Positions 16,234-19,987 of a stretch of DNA of 19,987 nt are shown here, one piece after another; the stretch's first letter is position 1, and every line of letters starts with the position of its first letter. The notes beneath the pieces are model-generated. The model saw only the letters and a list, made by a program, of their open reading frames with translations, was not told where the DNA came from and searched no databases. The position numbers were made by a program, and so were the translations under genes. Origin of the DNA: an uncultured Solobacterium sp. (GTDB taxonomy: Bacteria > Bacillota_I > Bacilli_A > Erysipelotrichales > Erysipelotrichaceae). The stretch lies in NCBI GenBank assembly GCA_900547815.1, contig URHY01000040.1, positions 1 through 19,987 of the forward strand, given 5' to 3'.

Positions 16234-16534
16234 ATATTATATATTCCATTGTTAAAACTACGAAACAGCATGCAACTGATACTTGAAATAGACTTTTATC
16301 TTTCCATGCCAAAACAATCCCAACTATAAGTGCTGCAAGTCCAGCAAGTTGTGAATTTGTTTCATACAATATAGTAGGAAATGTCATCACCGCCAAAGTC
16401 ACATAAGGAACATAATATAAAAATGACTGAATATATATATTAGTAATGGGTTTGTTTAAAAGCGTTAATGGCAATACACGAATTAAATATGTAACAACTG
16501 CCATTGTAGCTACATACATCATTGGATTAGACAT
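16232..16534 (-). CDS. azlD: Branched-chain amino-acid exporter small subunit AzlD
   Basis: A 100-residue, very hydrophobic protein with about four membrane segments and the family motif TYLIRVLPLTLLNKP near the N-terminus. AzlD proteins pair with AzlC to export branched-chain amino acids (and the analogue 4-azaleucine in Bacillus), as BrnE does with BrnF in Corynebacterium. The start overlaps the end of azlC by 8 bp, with AAGGA in the azlC coding region, so translation is coupled. Confidence 0.9.
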   Translation of the reverse strand: MSNPMMYVATMAVVTYLIRVLPLTLLNKPITNIYIQSFLYYVPYVTLAVMTFPTILYETNSQLAGLAALIVGIVLAWKDKSLFQVSVACCFVVLTMEYII

Positions 16535-17213
16535 TTTCTTCCTTCTTTCTAGGTTTAATAATGGCGGCTGCCATTGAAATAATGATTGTTAATAAAATGG
16601 TCCTTGTTCCACTTGAGATTGGCATATCTTTACAAACGTAGCTCAACAAGAAACTCACAACAACAAGAACACCTACAACTCGATCTTTCTTTGCCTGGGG
16701 AATAATAATAGCTAAAAACATGCCGTATAGTGCTACGCTTAAACTAGTTACAATTTTTGTAGGAAGACTATTTCCGGCAATAATTCCTAGTGCTGTGCCA
16801 AATGCCCAACATGGAAGTGCCACCAAATAGGTACCATAAATATATTTATAGTTTACTTTTCCTTTATGGTTGATTGCCAAACCGAATAATTCATCGGTTA
16901 AATCAAAACCTATACACATTCTATGAACCAAAGTTGTTTTTTCTTCAATCTTTTGGCTTAGCGCAAAGCTCATTAAAAAATAGCGTGCATTGCTGACTAA
17001 AGTCATTATGATCATCTGAATAAATGTACCATGTGTACTGATCATTAAAAAGACAGCATATTCTCCGGCTGATGCATTGATAAACAAGCTAGTCAAAAAG
17101 CCTTGTATTGGTGATAGGCCTACATTTTTTGCGATGATTCCAAGTGAAAAGGAAACCGCAAAATAACCCAATCCAACTGGAATACTGTCTTTGATTCCTT
17201 TTTTAAATTCCAT
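16527..17213 (-). CDS. azlC: Branched-chain amino-acid exporter large subunit AzlC
   Basis: A 228-residue membrane protein with about seven hydrophobic segments. The AzlC signature is clear: IPVGLGYFAVSFSLGIIAKN after a short N-terminus, INASAGEYAVFLM, and SNARYFLMSFALSQ. Forms an exporter with AzlD. AGGAAGTG lies about 5 nt before the ATG. The divergent LysR gene and the interlocked promoters suggest regulated expression, most simply induction by the amino acid exported. Confidence 0.92.
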   Translation of the reverse strand: MEFKKGIKDSIPVGLGYFAVSFSLGIIAKNVGLSPIQGFLTSLFINASAGEYAVFLMISTHGTFIQMIIMTLVSNARYFLMSFALSQKIEEKTTLVHRMCIGFDLTDELFGLAINHKGKVNYKYIYGTYLVALPCWAFGTALGIIAGNSLPTKIVTSLSVALYGMFLAIIIPQAKKDRVVGVLVVVSFLLSYVCKDMPISSGTRTILLTIIISMAAAIIKPRKKEENV

Positions 17214-17236
17214 AATTTCACTTCCTATTTCTATGC

Positions 17237-17265
17237 ATTATAAGAATTGTGTTGTTATTTGTAAA
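17237..17265 (-). promoter_or_regulatory. azlCD promoter
   Basis: TTTACA (-35, 17260-17265), 17-bp spacer, consensus TATAAT (-10, 17237-17242). The -35 hexamer lies inside the LysR-box dyad, so regulator binding would act directly on polymerase access. Confidence 0.8.
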
Positions 17266-17280
17266 ACAAATATTTATAAT
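17252..17280 (+). promoter_or_regulatory. Promoter of the LysR-type regulator gene
   Basis: TTGTTA (-35, 17252-17257), 17-bp spacer, consensus TATAAT (-10, 17275-17280). It is interlocked with the azlCD promoter: each -35 lies in the other's core region. Predicted start about 20 nt before the regulator ATG. Confidence 0.8.
17256..17272. promoter_or_regulatory. LysR-box operator in the azlC-LysR intergenic region
   Basis: A perfect dyad, TATTTGT-AAA-ACAAATA, contains T-N11-A, the general recognition pattern of LysR-type regulators. It fills the spacer of the regulator's promoter and covers the -35 box of azlC. Probably the binding site of the adjacent regulator (inference from position and family). 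Confidence 0.7.
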
Positions 17281-17305
17281 ACTTCCATAAGGAAATGTGA
17301 TAGAT

Positions 17306-18211
17306 ATGAATCTAACAAAATACGATGTTTTTTTTAAAGTATTAGAAACAAAGACAATTAGTCAAGCCGCTAAAGAGATTGGATATTCACAGAGTGCAGT
17401 TTCACAAACTATCAAGGCTTTGGAAGAAGAATTAGAAACCACTTTATTCATTCGACAAAAAAGCGGTGTTTCCCTAAGTCATGATGGACTTGCATATCTC
17501 CCCTATTTAAAATCAGTTCAGGCAAGTCTTGATAATCTTCATACTAAGAAAAAGGAAATGAAAGGATTGAATCAAGCTATATTAAAGATTGGTACATTTA
17601 CAAGTGTGTCTAGACATCTTTTACCTTCTTTAATGGAAGAGTTTATTCAGATTTATCCAAATGTACAATTTGAATTGTATCAAAGTGAATATACAAATAT
17701 TGAACAACAATTATTAGAAGGAAGTCTTGATTTGGGATTCACTTGTATTGATGCCATCCAACAAGTTCAATATCAAGAATTGTATTATGATGAAATGTTT
17801 GCGCTTGTTCCTCAAAATCATGTGTTGGCTAAATACAATGTTTTAGGTATGAAACAAATCGCAAAATATCCTTTCATTCAATTAGATGAAGGAGAATATT
17901 CTTTACCTATTAATATGTTTCATTCTTTAAACTTACCTGTTCAAATCAAACATAAAGTATATGATGATTCCACAATTCTAGCTATGATACGCCAGAATTT
18001 AGGCATTTCAATTCTTTATCAAAATGCTTTGAGCGATTATGATGATTTGTGTTTGATTCCTATTCAAGAAAATCTATTTCGTCATGTTGGAATTGCCTAT
18101 AATAATTATGATACTTTGTCTTATGCAGGCAAAACATTTTTAGATTTCATTCTTAAAAAGACACCAGAAATCCTTAAAGACAAAGATAGTTTTCATATTA
18201 TTAAAATTTAA
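17306..18211 (+). CDS. LysR-type transcriptional regulator, probably of azlCD
   Basis: DNA-binding regulator with an N-terminal winged helix-turn-helix (KVLETKTISQAAKEIGYSQS in the first ~30 residues, then AVSQTIKALEEELETTLFIR) and a type 2 periplasmic-binding-like effector domain from about residue 90 to 290. The frame begins at a GTG at 17297, but that codon is only 3 nt from AAGGA; the ATG at 17306 (12 nt) gives the usual MNLTKYDVFFKVLE start and is preferred. Effector unknown; position divergent from a branched-chain amino-acid exporter suggests leucine, isoleucine, valine or methionine. No terminator follows before the M-box promoter. Confidence 0.9.
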   Translation: MNLTKYDVFFKVLETKTISQAAKEIGYSQSAVSQTIKALEEELETTLFIRQKSGVSLSHDGLAYLPYLKSVQASLDNLHTKKKEMKGLNQAILKIGTFTSVSRHLLPSLMEEFIQIYPNVQFELYQSEYTNIEQQLLEGSLDLGFTCIDAIQQVQYQELYYDEMFALVPQNHVLAKYNVLGMKQIAKYPFIQLDEGEYSLPINMFHSLNLPVQIKHKVYDDSTILAMIRQNLGISILYQNALSDYDDLCLIPIQENLFRHVGIAYNNYDTLSYAGKTFLDFILKKTPEILKDKDSFHIIKI

Positions 18212-18232
18212 CATTATTTTTTACTGTTTAGG

Positions 18233-18261
18233 TTGACTCACTTACTAATTTATATTATTCT
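18233..18261 (+). promoter_or_regulatory. mgtE promoter
   Basis: TTGACT (-35, 18233-18238), 17-bp spacer, TATTCT (-10, 18256-18261). Predicted start near 18268, just ahead of the riboswitch. Confidence 0.65.
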
Positions 18262-18279
18262 TTTCACGTACATAAAGAT

Positions 18280-18440
18280 ATACGGTAGGTGAGGTTACCG
18301 CAGGGATTTGGATTTCCTAAGATTACTGCCGCAAAGTTGTGGAGACACGACTCGTTGGTCAGCAGGCAAAGTCGCAAAGGCTTGGCTTAATGTAATTATA
18401 TGCCCTGTGATACTAAAGCTTGAACGGTGATACTTAGGTT
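18280..18440 (+). ncRNA. M-box magnesium riboswitch
   Basis: The leader matches the M-box (ykoK) consensus in order: GGTAGGTGAGG at the 5' end, CTGCCGC, GGAGACACGACTCGTTGGTCA, TTAATG, TATGCCCTGTGATACTAAAGC near the 3' end (quoted in part as TACTAAAGCTTGAAC). M-box RNAs bind several Mg2+ ions and fold compactly; in Bacillus this lets a terminator form, so mgtE is shut off when Mg2+ is plentiful. Here an intrinsic terminator follows immediately and mgtE is downstream, exactly the expected arrangement. Boundaries are approximate. Confidence 0.93.
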
Positions 18441-18444
18441 AATG

Positions 18445-18479
18445 ACGTCATTGTTTAGGCAATGACGTTTTCTTTTGTT
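18445..18479 (+). terminator. Riboswitch-controlled intrinsic terminator
   Basis: ACGTCATTG (18445-18453) pairs with CAATGACGT (18460-18468), 9 bp with a 6-nt loop, followed by TTTTCTTTTGTTT. AATGACGT also occurs directly upstream at 18441-18448, giving a duplicated segment that could compete for the same partner. It is the expression platform of the M-box. Confidence 0.88.
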
Positions 18480-18499
18480 TATAAGGAGGTGAGGTTTGT

Positions 18500-18715
18500 A
18501 TGTGTACGGATCCGGATGGGAATAGTTTGAATTATATTAAGAAAGCAGAGGTACATAATCATGATGAACAAAGAAGAATTCATTCAATTACTACAAGACA
18601 AAAAATACAAAACTGCACAACACACACTTTCCGAAATGAACGATATGGATACAGCCGCCTTTTTAGAAGAATTAGATGCGAAAGAATGTGCTTTGGCATT
18701 TCGCTTAATTTCTAA
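18500..18715 (+). CDS. Possible upstream ORF overlapping the mgtE start
   Basis: A 71-codon frame begins at an ATG with AAGGAGGTGAG (18482-18492) at about 7-8 nt, clearly the best ribosome binding site in this region, and starts MCTDPDGNSLNYIKKAE. It is out of frame with mgtE, runs over the mgtE binding site and start, and stops 152 nt inside mgtE. Its later part is surely dictated by the mgtE sequence, so only the first ~20 codons could be selected. A frame with Asp-Pro-Asp at codons 4-6 recalls the Glu-Pro-Asp-Pro of the enterobacterial MgtL Mg2+-sensing leader. The coding signal is weak; function is inference. Confidence 0.35.
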   Translation: MCTDPDGNSLNYIKKAEVHNHDEQRRIHSITTRQKIQNCTTHTFRNERYGYSRLFRRIRCERMCFGISLNF

Positions 18716-19901
18716 AGAAAAAGCTGCCGATGTATTCTCATGCATGAATTCAAAGATGCAGACATATTTGGTAGATATGTTTTCTGAAACTGAATTAAAG
18801 GAATTATTGGATGATTTATATATGGATGATACAGTCGATATGTTAGAGGATCTACCCGCAAACTTAGTTACGCGTATTTTGAAAAACTTGGATTCAACGA
18901 AAAGATCAACCATTAATAAACTATTAAAATATCCTGAAGACAGTGCTGGATCCATCATGACAACTGAATATGTCACATTAAAAAAGACAATGACAGTAAA
19001 ACAGGCCATGAACCATATTAAAGAGATTGGTATCCATAAAGAGACAATTTATACTTGTTATGTCACTGAAAATAAAAGATTGATGGGTATTGTCACTGCC
19101 AAAAGTTTAATGACAAGTGATGATGATGAAAACATCACAAATCTGATGAACACAAATATTATTTCAGTACATACACATACTGACCAAGAGCAAGTGGCTC
19201 ACTTATTTAGAAAATATGATTTAATTGCAATGCCTGTACTAGATAGTGATGGATGTTTAGTTGGTATTGTGACATTTGATGATGCCATGGACGTTATGGT
19301 TGATGAAACCAACGAAGATATTTCGCGTATGGCTGCCATGGAACCCAATGAAAAAACATATTTTGAAACTACAGTTTGGCAACAGGCAAAACACCGTATT
19401 TTATGGTTACTCGTTTTGATGTTTTCTGCAACAATCACCGGAAGCATTATTACTCGATATGAAAATGCCTTCAGCGCTGTACCATTACTTGTATCCTTTA
19501 TTCCCATGTTGATGGATACGGGTGGAAACTGTGGTTCTCAAAGTTCCACTTTGATCATTCGTGGTTTGGCTTTGGGTGAAATCCACTTTAAAGAAATTTT
19601 TAAAGTTATGTTTAAAGAATTTAGAATTTCATTAATTGTTGGATCCATTTTAGCTGTAGCCAATGGCTTACGTATTTTCATTCAGTACCAAAACTTCAAT
19701 ATCGCAATCGTTGTTGCTCTTTCATTAATGGTTGTCGTTATTATTGCCAAATTCATTGGTTGTATTCTTCCATTGTTTGCGAATAAATTCGGTGTAGACC
19801 CTGCCATTATGGCAAGTCCATTGATTACTACAATTGTGGATACTTGTTCTATTTTAGTTTATTTCAATATTGCGGTTCATGTATTTAATATTGTTGTTTG
19901 A
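18561..19901 (+). CDS. mgtE: Magnesium transporter MgtE
   Basis: A 446-residue channel-like Mg2+ importer. Residues ~1-125 are the MgtE N domain (helical, TVDMLEDLPANLVTRILKNL), ~130-255 a pair of CBS domains (DSAGSIMTTEYVTLKKTMTV; GIVTFDDAMDVMVDE), followed by a connecting helix and about five membrane segments from ~275. The membrane part has LMDTGGNCGSQSSTLIIRGL and VDPAIMASPLITTIVDT with the pore-lining Asp. In the family, Mg2+ bound between N and CBS domains closes the pore. AGAGG lies 9 nt before the ATG. Expression is controlled by the M-box upstream. Full length, ended by its own terminator. Confidence 0.97.
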   Translation: MMNKEEFIQLLQDKKYKTAQHTLSEMNDMDTAAFLEELDAKECALAFRLISKEKAADVFSCMNSKMQTYLVDMFSETELKELLDDLYMDDTVDMLEDLPANLVTRILKNLDSTKRSTINKLLKYPEDSAGSIMTTEYVTLKKTMTVKQAMNHIKEIGIHKETIYTCYVTENKRLMGIVTAKSLMTSDDDENITNLMNTNIISVHTHTDQEQVAHLFRKYDLIAMPVLDSDGCLVGIVTFDDAMDVMVDETNEDISRMAAMEPNEKTYFETTVWQQAKHRILWLLVLMFSATITGSIITRYENAFSAVPLLVSFIPMLMDTGGNCGSQSSTLIIRGLALGEIHFKEIFKVMFKEFRISLIVGSILAVANGLRIFIQYQNFNIAIVVALSLMVVVIIAKFIGCILPLFANKFGVDPAIMASPLITTIVDTCSILVYFNIAVHVFNIVV

Positions 19902-19926
19902 GAGGTGAGAAATCATCTCTTTTTTT
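19901..19926 (+). terminator. Intrinsic terminator of mgtE
   Basis: AGAGGTGA pairs with TCATCTCT (8 bp, one G-U) around a GAAA tetraloop, followed by seven T. The first base of the stem is the last base of the mgtE stop codon. The remaining ~60 bases of the window contain no gene that I can support. Confidence 0.9.
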
Positions 19927-19987
19927 AAACGCAAAGACACATTTAATAAAACAGGATATAGACATCATTAATGTCAAATAGACTTGT

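Noticed and set aside
17297..17305. GTG start for the LysR regulator
   Set aside because: It is 3 nt from AAGGA; the ATG at 17306 fits the family start and spacing better.
18441..18452. AATGACGTCATT palindrome as a DNA operator
   Set aside because: It is explained by the overlap of the riboswitch tail with the left arm of the terminator stem; an additional operator role is not needed.
19961..19975. GACAT-CATTA-ATGTC inverted repeat near the window end
   Set aside because: Only 5 bp, no U-run and no gene context within the window; too weak to call.

Overview
The window looks like chromosomal DNA of a low-GC Gram-positive bacterium (Bacillota), most likely of the Erysipelotrichia. This is inferred from A/T-rich DNA, near-universal GGAGG ribosome binding sites, a zinc-type short S14, a zinc-LID adenylate kinase, compact intrinsic terminators, and an S10-spc ribosomal operon that lacks rpmD (L30) and has neither map nor infA between adk and rpmJ. 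No insertion sequence, CRISPR array, tRNA or rRNA is visible.

Region 1 (1-11144, minus strand, read right to left) is the S10-spc superoperon: rpsJ-rplC-rplD-rplW-rplB-rpsS-rplV-rpsC-rplP-rpmC-rpsQ-rplN-rplX-rplE-rpsN-rpsH-rplF-rplR-rpsE-rplO-secY-adk, then a perfect 14-bp hairpin and the 5' end of rpmJ, cut by the window edge. Genes are separated by 0-25 nt, often with TAATG stop-start overlaps; the 58-nt rplW-rplB gap is the exception. The 333-bp upstream region holds two tandem sigma-A-type promoters, each followed by a copy of the same 24-bp element (21/24 identical). The second copy lies inside an 18-codon leader ORF.

Region 2 (11463-15444, minus strand) carries accessory metabolism. 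A probable three-gene operon encodes a Gfo/Idh/MocA oxidoreductase, a membrane-anchored GH25 muramidase and a proline-iminopeptidase-family hydrolase. Upstream of it is a separate cytosolic two-domain SGNH esterase. A class I SAM methyltransferase (15445-16209, plus) is divergent from the esterase gene and converges on azlD.

Region 3 (16232-18211) is a branched-chain amino-acid exporter pair, azlC-azlD (minus), divergent from a LysR-type regulator (plus). The two promoters interlock around a perfect dyad containing a T-N11-A LysR box, so the regulator probably controls both itself and azlCD.

Region 4 (18233-19926, plus) is a magnesium-import unit: a sigma-A promoter, an M-box Mg2+ riboswitch, an intrinsic terminator and mgtE. 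Between the terminator and mgtE is an unreported-looking upstream ORF with the best Shine-Dalgarno of the region. It begins Met-Cys-Thr-Asp-Pro-Asp, is out of frame with mgtE and overlaps its start, which suggests a second, translational Mg2+ switch.

Across the window, stop codons are repeatedly built into terminator-like hairpins (adk, hydrolase, SGNH esterase, methyltransferase and azlD sharing one stem, mgtE).
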